DNA of 45,545 bases from Gammaproteobacteria bacterium. GTDB taxonomy: Bacteria > Pseudomonadota > Gammaproteobacteria > Steroidobacterales > Steroidobacteraceae. Made by a program: the position numbers and the translations under genes. The notes beneath the pieces were generated by a model. That model made no database searches, was not told the DNA's origin, and saw nothing but the letters and a program-made list of their open reading frames with translations. Location of the stretch: assembly GCA_005878835.1 (NCBI GenBank), contig VBMV01000093.1:1-45545 (forward strand), given 5' to 3'. Numbering within the stretch: the stretch's first letter is position 1; each line of letters starts with the position of its first letter. Positions 1 to 8,738 of the stretch are shown here, in pieces.

Positions 1-2
1 GT

Positions 3-479
3 CCGTGGCTGGACAGTCTTCGGGACAGCAGTGCCGCCCTGCAGGGAGTGCTGGGAGCGCTGCTGGAGGCGGAGCGTCAGTTTGCGCCGCCGGCCTCGCC
101 CCTCGAGCGGCTGCGCCAGATAACCACCAGCCCGGAATGGGCCTGGCTACAGCCTCTGTACCGGCTGATCGCGGACGTCGATCACGCGCTCGCCTACGCG
201 GATGACTTGCCCGCGAGTGAGAGCGCCGCGATCGGCGCGCACGCGCGGGAGTTGCTCACCGGCGGGGGCGCGCCCGCGGAGCAGCCGTTCCTCGAGCACT
301 ATCGGGCGTTGCTGCAGACCGACCCGGGTGTCGCCATGGCGCATGCCGCGGCGCTGCGCGCCCTGCAGGCGCTGCCGGCGGAAGCGGCAAACCAGTCCGA
401 GCGGCTGCATGCGCGGCACCAATGGAACGAACGACGACGGTTCCTGCGCATGGGACAACGCGGACGCGGCACATCCTGA
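3..479 (+). CDS. Unknown protein, C-terminal part (5' end outside window)
   Basis: The frame is open from the first bases of the window and ends at TGA 477-479, so this is the C-terminal 158 residues of a longer protein or nearly all of a short one. The visible part is mostly helical in composition, rich in Ala, Leu, Glu and Arg, with a Trp-rich segment (SPEWAWLQPLYRLIADVDHA) and a strongly basic tail (RRRFLRMGQRGRG). There is no signal peptide, membrane segment or catalytic motif in the visible part. An internal ATG-type start at 48 exists, but the reading frame continues upstream of it with similar codon use, so I treat the gene as truncated by the window. It converges on the aspartic protease gene, 4 bases away. 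I do not recognise the family. Confidence 0.6.
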   Translation, partial: PWLDSLRDSSAALQGVLGALLEAERQFAPPASPLERLRQITTSPEWAWLQPLYRLIADVDHALAYADDLPASESAAIGAHARELLTGGGAPAEQPFLEHYRALLQTDPGVAMAHAAALRALQALPAEAANQSERLHARHQWNERRRFLRMGQRGRGTS

Positions 480-483
480 CGCG

Positions 484-1602
484 CTAGTACGGCAGCTGCG
501 AACCGCGCAGCCGGATCTGCAGCTCGTGCCGGTTGTAATCGATGATCAGCACATCGAAGGATCCGAGCAGATCCATGCCGAGCGTCAGTGTCGGCTCGTC
601 GGTCAGCTTCCAGTGCTGGAACAGATACATGTCGCCGAAGGTGACGCGCACGCCGTGAATGGTGAGCCGACCGAAGTCGATATCGGGTGCGGGTATGTTA
701 TCGCCCCCCTGCACGTCGAGGGTCACGCCGATGATGTCCTCGTGCGCCGCGTTGCCCGGCGGATGTCGCATCAGGGCCTTGCGCAGCATGAGGTTGCCGA
801 CCGTCCCCTGGGCACCGGTGTCGATGATGGCCTTGGCGCGCACCGTGCCGACGCGCACGTCGGCGACCAGCAGCCCGCCGCGGATCAGATTGAGCGGCAC
901 GACGGTGAAATCACGGCGGGCGCGCTCGCCGTGGGAGCGCGAGATGATCAGCTGATCGCGTCCGAAGTCGGCGTAAATCCGCATGTTGGTCAGTCCCTCG
1001 ATCCCGAGCACGCCCTGGGCGCCGCCAAAAACGTCCGCCAGCACGGGCAGGGTCGCAGGACCCAAGAGCAGCTCGCCCACCTCCATGCGTCCAACGTGAA
1101 TGGTCGGCACCACGGCGGAGCCGGTGAACCCGGTCACCACGGTGCTGCCGTCCTCCGAGGGGCTGGTCCCGAGCAGCTGCGCGGTGCGCGCCGTGACCGC
1201 CGAGTGGTTGGCGCCGGTATCGAGCACGAGGCGATAGGGCCCCTTGCCATCGATGAGCACCGGCGCCCAGATCCTGCCGATACGGTCACGCCGCGTCGGG
1301 GCCACGAACCTCGGCTCCGTGGTTTCCACGATGACTTCGGCGAGCTGGTCCTGGGTCGGGTCTGCCGGCGGCGGCTTGGGTACCGGGGCCGCGGTCTCCG
1401 TGGTGTCGGCAGCGAGAGGCACGGGGCAGAGGATCCCCAGCAGACAGCCGCACAGCAGAGCTTGGGCGTGACGGAGCACGCCCGCCAGTAGAGCACGGCC
1501 GCGCAGCTGCCTCCAGTTGCTTCGTCGCAGTCCCGCAACGGCGCGTCCCGCGGGTGGTTTGGGCGTCCGAACCGGCTGAATTTGATCATTTGCGTAATCC
1601 AA
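484..1602 (-). CDS. Exported aspartic protease with two DTG motifs (retropepsin-like)
   Basis: The 372-residue product has a basic N-terminus, a hydrophobic stretch near residues 41-65 ending in an Ala-rich cleavage-like site, a short Pro/Thr linker, and then two retropepsin-like halves. Each half has a hydrophobic-hydrophobic-Asp-Thr-Gly-Ala active-site motif, at about residues 128-131 (LVLDTGAN) and 261-264 (IIDTGAQ). Family knowledge: retropepsin-type bacterial proteases of the Asp_protease_2/TIGR02281 kind usually carry one DTG per chain and dimerise. Two copies suggest a single-chain pseudo-dimer as in pepsin. It probably acts in the periplasm or anchored in the inner membrane. The start is uncertain: TTG at 1602 gives the longest frame, while GTG at 1479 would put the hydrophobic segment at the extreme N-terminus as in a normal signal peptide. 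Substrate unknown. Confidence 0.8.
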   Translation of the reverse strand: MDYANDQIQPVRTPKPPAGRAVAGLRRSNWRQLRGRALLAGVLRHAQALLCGCLLGILCPVPLAADTTETAAPVPKPPPADPTQDQLAEVIVETTEPRFVAPTRRDRIGRIWAPVLIDGKGPYRLVLDTGANHSAVTARTAQLLGTSPSEDGSTVVTGFTGSAVVPTIHVGRMEVGELLLGPATLPVLADVFGGAQGVLGIEGLTNMRIYADFGRDQLIISRSHGERARRDFTVVPLNLIRGGLLVADVRVGTVRAKAIIDTGAQGTVGNLMLRKALMRHPPGNAAHEDIIGVTLDVQGGDNIPAPDIDFGRLTIHGVRVTFGDMYLFQHWKLTDEPTLTLGMDLLGSFDVLIIDYNRHELQIRLRGSQLPY

Positions 1603-1811
1603 GCCGCCTGTGGTAGCGGATTACGCTTGTCCGGCGCTCAGAGTAAACTGGTTTCGTAGTGCGGGCCCGAGCCGTTGTGGCCCGCCGCAGTGGCCGCCAT
1701 CACCCAGGAACCCCCATGGCGTTTCCGGACATCGTCGGTCACTTTCGCGGAAAGTTCGACTACGACGGATGGCTGTGGTACGCACTCCAGCGTGCGGAGG
1801 AAGCCTGTGAC

Positions 1812-2819
1812 ATGAGTCGCGCCGCGAGCGATACGCCGCCCCCGGGCCATGAGGCCGGCGGCGCCGCGGCGGCCGGCGCCGGCACGCACGCGACGCCCGG
1901 CAGTGCCGCGCCGGCGGCGGCTGCTCTGACCCACCTGCAGCGGCTCGAAGCGGAGAGCATCCACATCCTGCGCGAGGTGGTCGCGGAGTGCGAGCGGCCG
2001 GTGATGCTGTATTCCGTCGGCAAGGACAGCGCGGTGATGCTGCACCTTGCCGTGAAGGCGTTCTATCCGGCCCCGCCGCCGTTTCCCCTGCTGCACGTGG
2101 ATACCACCTGGAAGTTCCGCGCCATGTACGAGTTTCGGGATCGCATGGTGCGGCAGCTCGGCATGCGCCTGCTGGTGCACGTGAACCCGGAGGGGCTGCG
2201 CTTGGGTGTGAGCCCCTTCACCCACGGCTCGCAGCTGTACACCGACGTCATGAAGACCCAGGCGCTGAAACAGGCGCTCGATGAGCATCGCTTCGATGCC
2301 GCCTTCGGCGGCGCGCGGCGCGACGAGGAGAAGAGTCGCGCCAAGGAGCGCATTTTCTCGTTCCGCTCCGCCCAGCACGGCTGGGACCCGAGGCAGCAGC
2401 GCCCCGAGCTGTGGTCGCTCTACAACGCCCGCAAGCACCGCGGAGAGAGCCTGCGCGTGTTTCCGCTGTCGAACTGGACCGAGCTCGATGTCTGGCAGTA
2501 CATCTGGCTCGAGCGGATTCCGATCGTACCGCTGTACTTTGCGGCCCCGCGGCCGGTGGTGCTGCGCGGCGGGACGCTCATCATGGTGGACGATGAGCGC
2601 ATGCCACTCGCGCCGGGCGAGCAACCGGTCGTGAAGAAGGTGCGCTTCCGCACGCTCGGCTGCTATCCGCTCACGGGCGCCATCGAGAGCGAGGCGGACA
2701 CGCCGGCGGCGATCATCCGGGAAACGCTGCTCGCGCGGTCTTCCGAGCGCCAGGGGCGCCTCATCGACCACGACGCCGTGGCTTCGATGGAGAAAAAGAA
2801 GCAGGAGGGTTATTTCTGA
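1812..2819 (+). CDS. cysD: Sulfate adenylyltransferase subunit 2 (CysD)
   Basis: CysD catalyses adenylyl transfer from ATP to sulfate, giving adenosine 5'-phosphosulfate, with the GTPase CysN as partner subunit, in assimilatory sulfate reduction in the cytoplasm. The sequence shows the family core [18 protein letters not shown], the PP-loop motif [29 protein letters not shown] and the C-terminal [10 protein letters not shown] chose ATG 1812 because GGAGG lies at 1796-1800. An in-frame ATG at 1716 (with AGGAA before it) is the main alternative. From 1812 the protein is 335 residues, longer than the roughly 300 of E. coli CysD. The extra length is an Ala/Gly/Pro-rich N-terminal extension of about 35 residues before the conserved core. 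The stop overlaps the cysNC start by one base (TGATG), indicating translational coupling. Confidence 0.95.
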   Translation: MSRAASDTPPPGHEAGGAAAAGAGTHATPGSAAPAAAALTHLQRLEAESIHILREVVAECERPVMLYSVGKDSAVMLHLAVKAFYPAPPPFPLLHVDTTWKFRAMYEFRDRMVRQLGMRLLVHVNPEGLRLGVSPFTHGSQLYTDVMKTQALKQALDEHRFDAAFGGARRDEEKSRAKERIFSFRSAQHGWDPRQQRPELWSLYNARKHRGESLRVFPLSNWTELDVWQYIWLERIPIVPLYFAAPRPVVLRGGTLIMVDDERMPLAPGEQPVVKKVRFRTLGCYPLTGAIESEADTPAAIIRETLLARSSERQGRLIDHDAVASMEKKKQEGYF

Positions 2820-4726
2820 TGACGCCGCAGTCCGATCTCATCGCCAGCGACATCGGCGCGTACCTGCGCGCGCACGAGCGCAAGAGCCTGCTGCGCTTCA
2901 TCACCTGCGGGTCGGTCGATGACGGCAAGTCCACGCTCATCGGCCGGCTGCTGTACGAAGCGAAACTGATTTTCGACGATCAGCTCGCAGCCCTCGAGCA
3001 CGACTCGCAGACAGTCGGCACGCGCGGCGGGGAGCTGGATTTCGCGCTGCTGGTCGACGGGCTGGCGGCCGAGCGCGAGCAGGGCATCACCATCGACGTG
3101 GCCTACCGCTTCTTCTCCACCGAACGGCGCAAGTTCATCGTCGCCGACACGCCCGGGCACGAGCAGTACACCCGCAACATGGTGACCGGCGCCTCGACCG
3201 CCGACCTGGCGGTCATTCTCATCGATGCCCGCAAGGGGCTGCTCACCCAGACGCGCCGCCACAGCTTCCTGGTGCGACTGCTGGGCATCTCACGCGTGGT
3301 GCTGGCGATCAACAAGATGGATCTGGTCGGATACTCGCGCGCCACCTTCGAGGCAATCCTCGCCGACTATCGAGCCTTCGCCGCGCGCATTGGACTCAGC
3401 GACGTCACGCCCATTCCGCTGTCCGCGGTGCATGGCGACAACATCATCGCGCACGGCCCCAACATGCCGTGGTACACGGGGCCGACACTCATGCAGCACC
3501 TGGAGAGCGTCGCGGTCGAGTCGGACAGTGGCGGCGCGGCCTTTCGCCTGCCGGTGCAGTGGGTCAACCGGCCGGATGCGGACTTCCGCGGCTTTGCCGG
3601 ACAGATCGTCAGCGGCAGGGTCAAGCAGGGCGATCGCATCCGCGTGCTACCCTCGGGCCGCGAGAGCCGCGTGGCGCGCATCGTGACCGCGGACGGGGAT
3701 CTGCCGGAGGCGGTCGCCGGGCAGTCCGTCACCCTCACGCTCGATTCCGAGATCGACGTCGGCCGCGGCGATGTCATCGCCGCAGGCGACTCACCGCCGC
3801 AGGTGGCCGACCAGTTCGAGGCGACCATCGTGTGGCTGCACGATGAGCCCATGCTGCAGGGGCGTGCCTACCTGATGAAGGCCGGCACGCGTACCGTGTC
3901 GGCGACCATCAGTCCGCTCAAGCACAGGATCAACGTCGACACCCTGGAGCACACGGCCGCCGAGCGGCTCGAGCTCAATGACATCGGCGTGTGCGAGCTG
4001 GAGCTCGACCGGGCGATCCCGTTCGAGGCCTACTGCGAGAATCGCGCGCTCGGCGGGTTCATCCTCATCGACCGCCTCACCAACAGCACGGTGGGGGCCG
4101 GGCTCATCAACTTCGCGCTGCGGCGCTCGCAGAACGTGCACTGGCAGGCGCTCGACGTCGACAAGCAGGCGCGCTCACGGCTCAAAGGGCAGAAGGCGTG
4201 TGTGCTGTGGCTCACGGGTCTGTCGGGCGCGGGCAAATCCACCATCGCCAACCGCATCGAGAAGAAGCTCGCCGCCGCCGGAAGACACACCTATCTGCTC
4301 GACGGCGACAACGTCCGGCACGGACTCAACAAGGACCTGGGGTTCACGGCCCAGGATCGCGTCGAGAACATCCGCCGTGTCGCCGAGGTGTCCAGGCTCA
4401 TGGTCGACGCGGGCCTCATCGTGCTCGTGTCCTTCATTTCACCGTTCCGCTCCGAGCGGCGCATGGCGCGCGAGCTGTTTGCACCCGGGGAATTCCTCGA
4501 GGTGTTCGTCGACACGCCGCTCGCGGAAGCCGAGCGGCGCGACGTGAAGGGCTTGTACCGCAAGGCGCGGCGCGGCGAGCTGAAGAACTTCACCGGCATC
4601 GATTCACCCTACGAGGCGCCCGAGAACCCGGAGATACGCATCGACACCACCACGCTCACGCCCGAGCAGGCGGCCGAGCGGATCGTCGCGCACCTGCAAG
4701 CCCTCAGGGTGAGCGGCGGCGCATGA
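2819..4726 (+). CDS. cysNC: Bifunctional CysNC: sulfate adenylyltransferase GTPase subunit / APS kinase
   Basis: This 635-residue fusion joins two steps of sulfate activation. Residues about 1-440 are CysN, an EF-Tu-like GTPase that drives APS formation with CysD: P-loop GSVDDGKST at 31-39, [12 protein letters not shown] as switch II, NKMD as the guanine motif, followed by two beta-barrel domains. Residues about 455-635 are CysC, the APS kinase that makes PAPS: a second P-loop GLSGAGKST, the [11 protein letters not shown] segment, FISPFRSER and the lid-like [18 protein letters not shown]. Both nucleotide sites look intact, so both activities are expected. It lies between cysD (1-base overlap) and cysQ (ATGA overlap), forming one operon. 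No cysH, cysI or cysJ gene is in the window, so reduction of PAPS is encoded elsewhere. Confidence 0.97.
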   Translation: MTPQSDLIASDIGAYLRAHERKSLLRFITCGSVDDGKSTLIGRLLYEAKLIFDDQLAALEHDSQTVGTRGGELDFALLVDGLAAEREQGITIDVAYRFFSTERRKFIVADTPGHEQYTRNMVTGASTADLAVILIDARKGLLTQTRRHSFLVRLLGISRVVLAINKMDLVGYSRATFEAILADYRAFAARIGLSDVTPIPLSAVHGDNIIAHGPNMPWYTGPTLMQHLESVAVESDSGGAAFRLPVQWVNRPDADFRGFAGQIVSGRVKQGDRIRVLPSGRESRVARIVTADGDLPEAVAGQSVTLTLDSEIDVGRGDVIAAGDSPPQVADQFEATIVWLHDEPMLQGRAYLMKAGTRTVSATISPLKHRINVDTLEHTAAERLELNDIGVCELELDRAIPFEAYCENRALGGFILIDRLTNSTVGAGLINFALRRSQNVHWQALDVDKQARSRLKGQKACVLWLTGLSGAGKSTIANRIEKKLAAAGRHTYLLDGDNVRHGLNKDLGFTAQDRVENIRRVAEVSRLMVDAGLIVLVSFISPFRSERRMARELFAPGEFLEVFVDTPLAEAERRDVKGLYRKARRGELKNFTGIDSPYEAPENPEIRIDTTTLTPEQAAERIVAHLQALRVSGGA

Positions 4727-5526
4727 GCGGCGCCGCGCACGAGCTGCTGGCGCGCGTGGCCGCGATCGCCCGCCGGGCGGGGCGCGAGATTCTCGAGATC
4801 TACGCCAGCGGCGAGCCCGCCGCGAGGCTCAAGGCCGATGCCTCCCCGCTCACGGCTGCCGATCTGCGCGCGCATCGGCTCATCGAGCAGTCGCTGCACG
4901 AGCTCACGCCCGAGGTACCGGTGCTGTCCGAGGAGGCGGCGCACACGCGCTTCGCGCAGCGCTCGCAGTGGCGGCGGTACTGGCTCGTGGATCCGCTCGA
5001 CGGCACCCGGGAGTTTCTGTCGCGCAACGGTGAGTTCACGGTGAACATCGCGCTCATCGAAGGGCATGCGCCCGCCATGGGTGTGGTGCACGTTCCGGTG
5101 AGCGGCATGAGTTACCGGGGCTTGCCGGGGGTGGGCGCGTGGCGCGACACAGAGGGGGCTCGCGCCGAGGAGATCCACGTAGCGGCACGAGCCGGCGGGA
5201 CGGTGCGGGTCGTGGGCAGCCGCTCGCACCGCGGCGACTCGCTCGATGCGTTTCTCGCGCGCGTCGGACCGCACGAGCTGCTACCCGTCGGCAGCTCGCT
5301 CAAATTCTGCATGGTTGCCGAGGGCGCGGCGGATGTGTACCCGCGCCTGGGTCCGACCAATGAGTGGGACACGGCGGCGGCGCACGCGGTGGTGACCGGG
5401 GCGGGCGGTACCGTGAGCCGCCTGGACGGGGAGCCGCTGCGGTACAACACCCGCGAAGAGCTGCTCAACCCGTTCTTCGTGGCCTACGGGCCCAGGGATC
5501 GCGACTGGCTCGCGCTGCTGCGCTGA
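4723..5526 (+). CDS. cysQ: 3'(2'),5'-bisphosphate nucleotidase CysQ
   Basis: CysQ hydrolyses 3'-phosphoadenosine 5'-phosphate (PAP), the by-product of PAPS reduction, to AMP and phosphate, and so protects the cell from PAP build-up. The 267-residue protein belongs to the Mg-dependent, lithium-sensitive inositol monophosphatase superfamily. It shows the metal-binding Glu pair in VLSEEAAH (about residue 70), the motif [12 protein letters not shown] with the metal-ligand Asp residues at about 90-93, and the C-terminal [15 protein letters not shown] motif with the third metal-site Asp. Length and motif order are normal. The ATG at 4723 overlaps the cysNC stop (ATGA), and the upstream GTGAGCGGCGGC is only a modest ribosome site, so coupling with cysNC is likely. 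Its place in a sulfate activation operon supports the PAP role over inositol phosphatase. Confidence 0.95.
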   Translation: MSGAAHELLARVAAIARRAGREILEIYASGEPAARLKADASPLTAADLRAHRLIEQSLHELTPEVPVLSEEAAHTRFAQRSQWRRYWLVDPLDGTREFLSRNGEFTVNIALIEGHAPAMGVVHVPVSGMSYRGLPGVGAWRDTEGARAEEIHVAARAGGTVRVVGSRSHRGDSLDAFLARVGPHELLPVGSSLKFCMVAEGAADVYPRLGPTNEWDTAAAHAVVTGAGGTVSRLDGEPLRYNTREELLNPFFVAYGPRDRDWLALLR

Positions 5527-5566
5527 GCGTCGATCAATGCACATAGTGGATCGATGGACATGAGCG

Positions 5567-6721
5567 ATGGCTAACGAGGCCTACATCATCGGCGCGGTAC
5601 GCACGCCGACCGGCAGGAAAAAGGGCAGCCTGGCGGGGGTGCACGCTGCGGATCTCGGCGCGCACGCGATCAGGTCGCTCATTGAGCGCACCGGCGTGGA
5701 TCCGGGAGAGATCGACGACGTCGTTTTCGGCTGCGTCGATCAGGTGGGACCGCTGGCCGGTGACATTGCGCGCACCTGTTGGCTCGCCGCGGGCCTGCCC
5801 GAGCATGTTCCGGGCACCACCGTAGACCGCCAGTGCGGCTCATCGCAGCAGGCGGTGCACTTTGCGGCGCAGGCCGTCATGAGCGGAACGCAGGACCTCA
5901 TCGTTGCCGGCGGCGTGCAGACCATGAACCAGATTCCGCTCGGGGCGGCGATGGTTGCGGGGCGGGCGTTCGGTCACTCCGACCCGTTCAGTGACTCGCG
6001 CGGCTGGCGCGAGCGCTATGGCGGTGAGGAGGTGTCGCAGTTCCGCGCGGCAGAAATGATCGCCGCGAAGTGGAATATCACCCGCCGGCAGATGGAGGAA
6101 TTCGCGCTCGAGAGCAACCGCCGCGCTACCCTGGCCATCGAGCGCGGCTTCTTTACGCGCGAGATAGCCCCCATCAACGGCCTGCAGCAGGACGAGACGC
6201 CGCGCGTGGGTACCACGCTCGAGAAGATGGCGAGGCTCGAGGCGCTCACCGCCGGCGGCCGCATCACCGCGGCCGTGTCCAGCCAGATCGCCGATGCCGC
6301 CGCGGCGCTGCTGATCGCCTCGGAGGGCGCTGTGAGGCGCAGGCGGCTCAAGCCCCGCGCGCGCATCCATCACCTCTCGGTTCGGGGTGCGGACCCCATC
6401 TGGATGTTGACTGCGCCCATTCCCGCGACGCAGTACGCGCTATCCAGGAGCGGCCTGACGCTCGCCGACATCGACCTGGTCGAGATCAACGAAGCCTTCG
6501 CCTCGGTGGTGCTCGCCTGGCAACGCGACCTGCAGGCAGACCCCGCGCGCGTCAACGTCAACGGTGGCGCGATCGCCCTCGGGCACCCGCTGGGGGCGAC
6601 CGGCGCCAGACTCATGACGTCGCTCCTTCACGAGCTGGAACGGCGCGGCGCGCGCTACGGCCTGCAGACCATGTGCGAGGGCGGTGGCCAGGCGAACGTG
6701 ACCATCATCGAGCGGCTGTGA
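5567..6721 (+). CDS. Thiolase family acyl-CoA acetyltransferase
   Basis: The 384-residue protein is a complete thiolase. It would cleave 3-ketoacyl-CoA with CoA, or condense acetyl-CoA units. The nucleophilic Cys is at residue 90 in [10 protein letters not shown], the NEAF motif follows (VEINEAFA), and the second active-site pair is present: His340 in [14 protein letters not shown] and Cys370 in [10 protein letters not shown]. Length is normal. The preceding bases carry only a weak purine-rich ribosome site. No other beta-oxidation gene (dehydrogenase, hydratase, ligase) is adjacent, so chain length and direction cannot be read from context. It could serve lipid, steroid or amino-acid degradation. 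The two regulator genes that follow are contiguous with it (GTG immediately after its TGA), suggesting one transcript. Possibly one of those regulators senses an amino acid or keto acid linked to this enzyme. Confidence 0.93.
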   Translation: MANEAYIIGAVRTPTGRKKGSLAGVHAADLGAHAIRSLIERTGVDPGEIDDVVFGCVDQVGPLAGDIARTCWLAAGLPEHVPGTTVDRQCGSSQQAVHFAAQAVMSGTQDLIVAGGVQTMNQIPLGAAMVAGRAFGHSDPFSDSRGWRERYGGEEVSQFRAAEMIAAKWNITRRQMEEFALESNRRATLAIERGFFTREIAPINGLQQDETPRVGTTLEKMARLEALTAGGRITAAVSSQIADAAAALLIASEGAVRRRRLKPRARIHHLSVRGADPIWMLTAPIPATQYALSRSGLTLADIDLVEINEAFASVVLAWQRDLQADPARVNVNGGAIALGHPLGATGARLMTSLLHELERRGARYGLQTMCEGGGQANVTIIERL

Positions 6722-7195
6722 GTGAGCGGCGCAGCGCAGCCGTACCGACTGGACGATGTCGACCGCCGCATCATCGCGGCGCTCAGGAGCGACGGGCGCG
6801 CCACCAATCAGCGCATCGCGCGCAGCCTGCGCATCTCGCCGGCCACGGTGGGTGCGCGCATCCGCCGCCTGCAGAACATGAACGCCATGCGGGTGGTGGC
6901 GGTGAGCGACTTTGCGGCCCTCGGCTGCAAGGTGCTGCTGGCGATCGGCGTCCAGGTGCAGGGCCGGCCCGCGCCGGAAGTGGCGCACGAGCTGGCCGCG
7001 CTCCCGCAGGTATTCGTCGCGCACCTCGTCACGGGTGCGCACGCCGTCGAGATCCTGGTGGCGCTGCACGAACTGGACGAACTGGAGGCATTCCTGCTGC
7101 GCGACCTGGCGAAGATCCGCGGCATCGGCTCGCTCGCGGTCGGGATCGCGGCGCAGGTGATCAAGTACGACTTCGACGTGGAACCGGTCACGTGA
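6722..7195 (+). CDS. Lrp/AsnC family transcriptional regulator, first of a tandem pair
   Basis: The 157-residue protein has the two-domain Lrp/AsnC plan: an N-terminal helix-turn-helix (YRLDDVDRRIIAALRSDGRA, then NQRIARSLRISPATVGARIRRL, about residues 8-55) and a C-terminal RAM/AsnC ligand-binding domain (about 70-150) that usually binds amino acids and mediates octamer assembly. It starts at a GTG directly abutting the thiolase stop and ends in a GTGA overlap with the next Lrp/AsnC gene, so all three are probably co-transcribed. Unlike a typical autoregulated Lrp gene it has no promoter region of its own. I cannot assign a ligand. I considered siroheme decarboxylase subunits, which are also tandem Lrp-like proteins, but no haem-synthesis gene is near. 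Confidence 0.9.
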   Translation: MSGAAQPYRLDDVDRRIIAALRSDGRATNQRIARSLRISPATVGARIRRLQNMNAMRVVAVSDFAALGCKVLLAIGVQVQGRPAPEVAHELAALPQVFVAHLVTGAHAVEILVALHELDELEAFLLRDLAKIRGIGSLAVGIAAQVIKYDFDVEPVT

Positions 7196-7695
7196 GGACG
7201 GCGCCGCCCAGCCTCGACGGGCTCGATCGGCGGATCATCGAGGTTCTGACGGTGGATGCGCGGGTGAGCAACCGCCGCATCGCCGCCCAGCTCGGCGTGA
7301 CCGAAGGCACGATTCGCGGCCGCATCAAGCGCCTGGAAGAGGGCGGGGCGATCCGTCTCACCGCCGTCACCAACGTCGCGTTTGCAGGCTCTCCCAGGTT
7401 GGCGCTGATCGGAGTCCACGCACAGCACGGGGAGCTCAGGGCGCTGTGTCAGAAGATTGCCGCCATGCCGGAGATCGGCTGCGTCATCCTGATGCTCGGG
7501 CGGTTCGACATCCTGGCGATCGGGCTGTTCGGCGCGCTCGAGGATATCGCTGCGATCGTCAACAACCGTATCCTCGCCCTGCCGGGCGTGCGGCACGTCG
7601 AGACCTCCATTGCGGTGAAGACTCTCAAGCATGAGCACCGCGCGGCACAGATCACCCCCGTGCGCCGCGGCGGCAGCAAGCCGCGAGCGGCGTAA
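7192..7695 (+). CDS. Lrp/AsnC family transcriptional regulator, second of a tandem pair
   Basis: The 167-residue protein repeats the Lrp/AsnC plan: helix-turn-helix in about residues 10-60 (DGLDRRIIEVLTVDARV, SNRRIAAQLGVTEGTIRGRI) and a ligand-binding alpha/beta domain after it (about 70-150). Its tail (about 155-167) is basic, with RRGGSKPR. I chose GTG 7192 because it overlaps the previous stop (GTGA), the same arrangement as at other junctions in this window. It is clearly diverged from its upstream neighbour, so this is an old duplication or recruitment rather than a recent copy. Two co-expressed Lrp-type subunits could form hetero-oligomers, which is inference. It is followed by a short convergent gap of 46 bases before the next minus-strand gene. 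Confidence 0.9.
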   Translation: MRTAPPSLDGLDRRIIEVLTVDARVSNRRIAAQLGVTEGTIRGRIKRLEEGGAIRLTAVTNVAFAGSPRLALIGVHAQHGELRALCQKIAAMPEIGCVILMLGRFDILAIGLFGALEDIAAIVNNRILALPGVRHVETSIAVKTLKHEHRAAQITPVRRGGSKPRAA

Positions 7696-7741
7696 CGGCG
7701 CGCCGTGAACTGAAGCGGCAGCGCCGAAGGCAGCGGCAACC

Positions 7742-8137
7742 TCAGATCTCCTCCGGGATGATGCGCGCCACCACCTCCCCGATGTTGGTTCGGGTTCCGT
7801 GGCGGGCGGGGGCCTGGAGGCGGTATTCGTCGAAGATCTGGTAGTGGACCACGTGACGAAATCTCAATTCCCGCTCCACCGGCCAGTCGGTGAAGCTCTC
7901 CTCGGCGCGCAGCACGATGTCCGCCGCGTTGCTGGCGTTGGGCCCGAGACGCCGGGCGACCACGGCTGTGTACAGCGCCCGGCCGCCGAGCTCGGGGTGC
8001 TCGCGGTGCACGAGCTGGTACAGCTCCAGCAGTTCGCGGCTCGCCTGCCTCGCGTAGTGCCGTTCGTCATGCGCTACCGACACGCCGAGATTGCGCGGGA
8101 ATTGCCGCAGCCGGCCCAACAGTTCACGTAACGGCAT
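7742..8137 (-). CDS. Small unknown protein in an operon with an Lrp/AsnC regulator
   Basis: The 131-residue protein is not one I recognise. It is soluble, with no signal peptide or membrane segment, and rich in Arg, Glu and His. Visible features are a helical N-terminal half (ELLGRLRQFPRNLG, RHYARQASRELLELYQLVHREH), a central GGRALYTAVVARRLG, and an aromatic-rich segment RFRHVVHYQIFDEY. The start at 8137 is supported by a strong ribosome site, GGGAGGG, which begins just at the stop codon of the upstream Lrp/AsnC gene 9 bases away. The two are therefore one operon, transcribed away from ornithine cyclodeaminase. Context suggests a link with arginine or ornithine metabolism, but nothing in the sequence shows it. 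Confidence 0.7.
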   Translation of the reverse strand: MPLRELLGRLRQFPRNLGVSVAHDERHYARQASRELLELYQLVHREHPELGGRALYTAVVARRLGPNASNAADIVLRAEESFTDWPVERELRFRHVVHYQIFDEYRLQAPARHGTRTNIGEVVARIIPEEI

Positions 8138-8146
8138 CTGCCCTCC

Positions 8147-8569
8147 CTAGAATTTGAACGTCGACAGCAGCAGACTGGTCTCGGTCTGCGAGATTCCCTC
8201 GATCAGCCGGATGCGTGCCAGCACCCGGTCGAAACCCTCGAGGCTGTCGGCGCGCAGCTCGGCAACGATGTCCCAGCGCCCGTTGGTGCTGTGCAGCGCA
8301 GCCACGGCCGGCTCGCCGCGCAGCGCCTTGAGCACCGCGTCGACCTTGTTGCCCTCCACCGCGACGGTCATGAAGGCGCGCATGCGCTGCTCTTCGACGT
8401 CGGGCTTCAGGCGCACCGTGTAACCGACGATGGTGCCGCCGGCGGCCAGCCGCGCCATGCGGTTCTGCACCGTGCCGCGAGCGACCCCCAGCGCCTTCGC
8501 GAGCGAAGCGACCGTGGCACGGGCGTCGTTGCGCAGCAGGCCGATCAACTGGCGGTCGGTATCATCCAC
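8147..8569 (-). CDS. Lrp/AsnC regulator divergent from ornithine cyclodeaminase
   Basis: This 140-residue regulator has the Lrp/AsnC helix-turn-helix (VDDTDRQLIGLLRNDARA, then VASLAKALGVARGTVQNRM) and a ligand-binding domain that keeps a typical effector-loop sequence (HSTNGRWDIVAEL). I chose GTG 8569 because AAGGAGG lies 5 bases upstream. A longer frame from ATG 8590 adds 7 residues but ignores that ribosome site. The gene is divergent from ocd and arginase, and the 170 bases between them are AT-rich with nested inverted repeats, a typical arrangement for an Lrp-type protein controlling both itself and the catabolic genes. Known relatives such as PutR and BkdR activate amino-acid catabolism in response to the substrate. 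Here the likely effector is ornithine, arginine or proline (inference). Confidence 0.92.
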   Translation of the reverse strand: MDDTDRQLIGLLRNDARATVASLAKALGVARGTVQNRMARLAAGGTIVGYTVRLKPDVEEQRMRAFMTVAVEGNKVDAVLKALRGEPAVAALHSTNGRWDIVAELRADSLEGFDRVLARIRLIEGISQTETSLLLSTFKF

Positions 8570-8596
8570 GCGGGCCTCCTTGCAGTGCAATATATC

Positions 8597-8628
8597 ATCA
8601 TAACGTCAATGATGCCTGTCATTATGAT
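8597..8628. promoter_or_regulatory. Candidate Lrp/AsnC operator in the divergent intergenic region
   Basis: The intergenic stretch is far richer in A+T than its surroundings and contains two nested inverted repeats: ATCATAA (8597-8603) with TTATGAT (8622-8628), and AATGA (8608-8612) with TCATT (8619-8623). A TGATCA palindrome follows at 8625-8630. The repeats sit between the divergent starts of the Lrp/AsnC gene (8569) and ocd (8739), nearer the regulator. TATGAT at 8623-8628 could also serve as a -10 element towards ocd, but I see no good -35 for it. The operator role is inference from position and symmetry. Confidence 0.45.
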
Positions 8629-8738
8629 CAATGTAGCGCCAGTTATGAACAGGTTTCTGGCTTTCTTTTGGTTATGAGCGGACGGACCATGAGATGCGGC
8701 CACCCTCATAGCCTTCGCGGCCGCCGACGGAGTCAGTC

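Noticed and set aside
1621-1649. Promoter for cysD from TTACGC and TAAACT at 17-base spacing
   Set aside because: Too few matches to the -35 consensus to call it.
3991-4722. Long open frame upstream of and in phase with cysQ
   Set aside because: It overlaps cysNC in another frame and reads as Arg/His/Gly-rich shadow sequence. cysQ clearly begins at 4723.
6722-7695. Siroheme decarboxylase (NirD/NirL or AhbA/AhbB) subunits
   Set aside because: These are also tandem Lrp-like proteins, but no haem d1 or alternative haem gene is nearby and both proteins keep ordinary helix-turn-helix regions.
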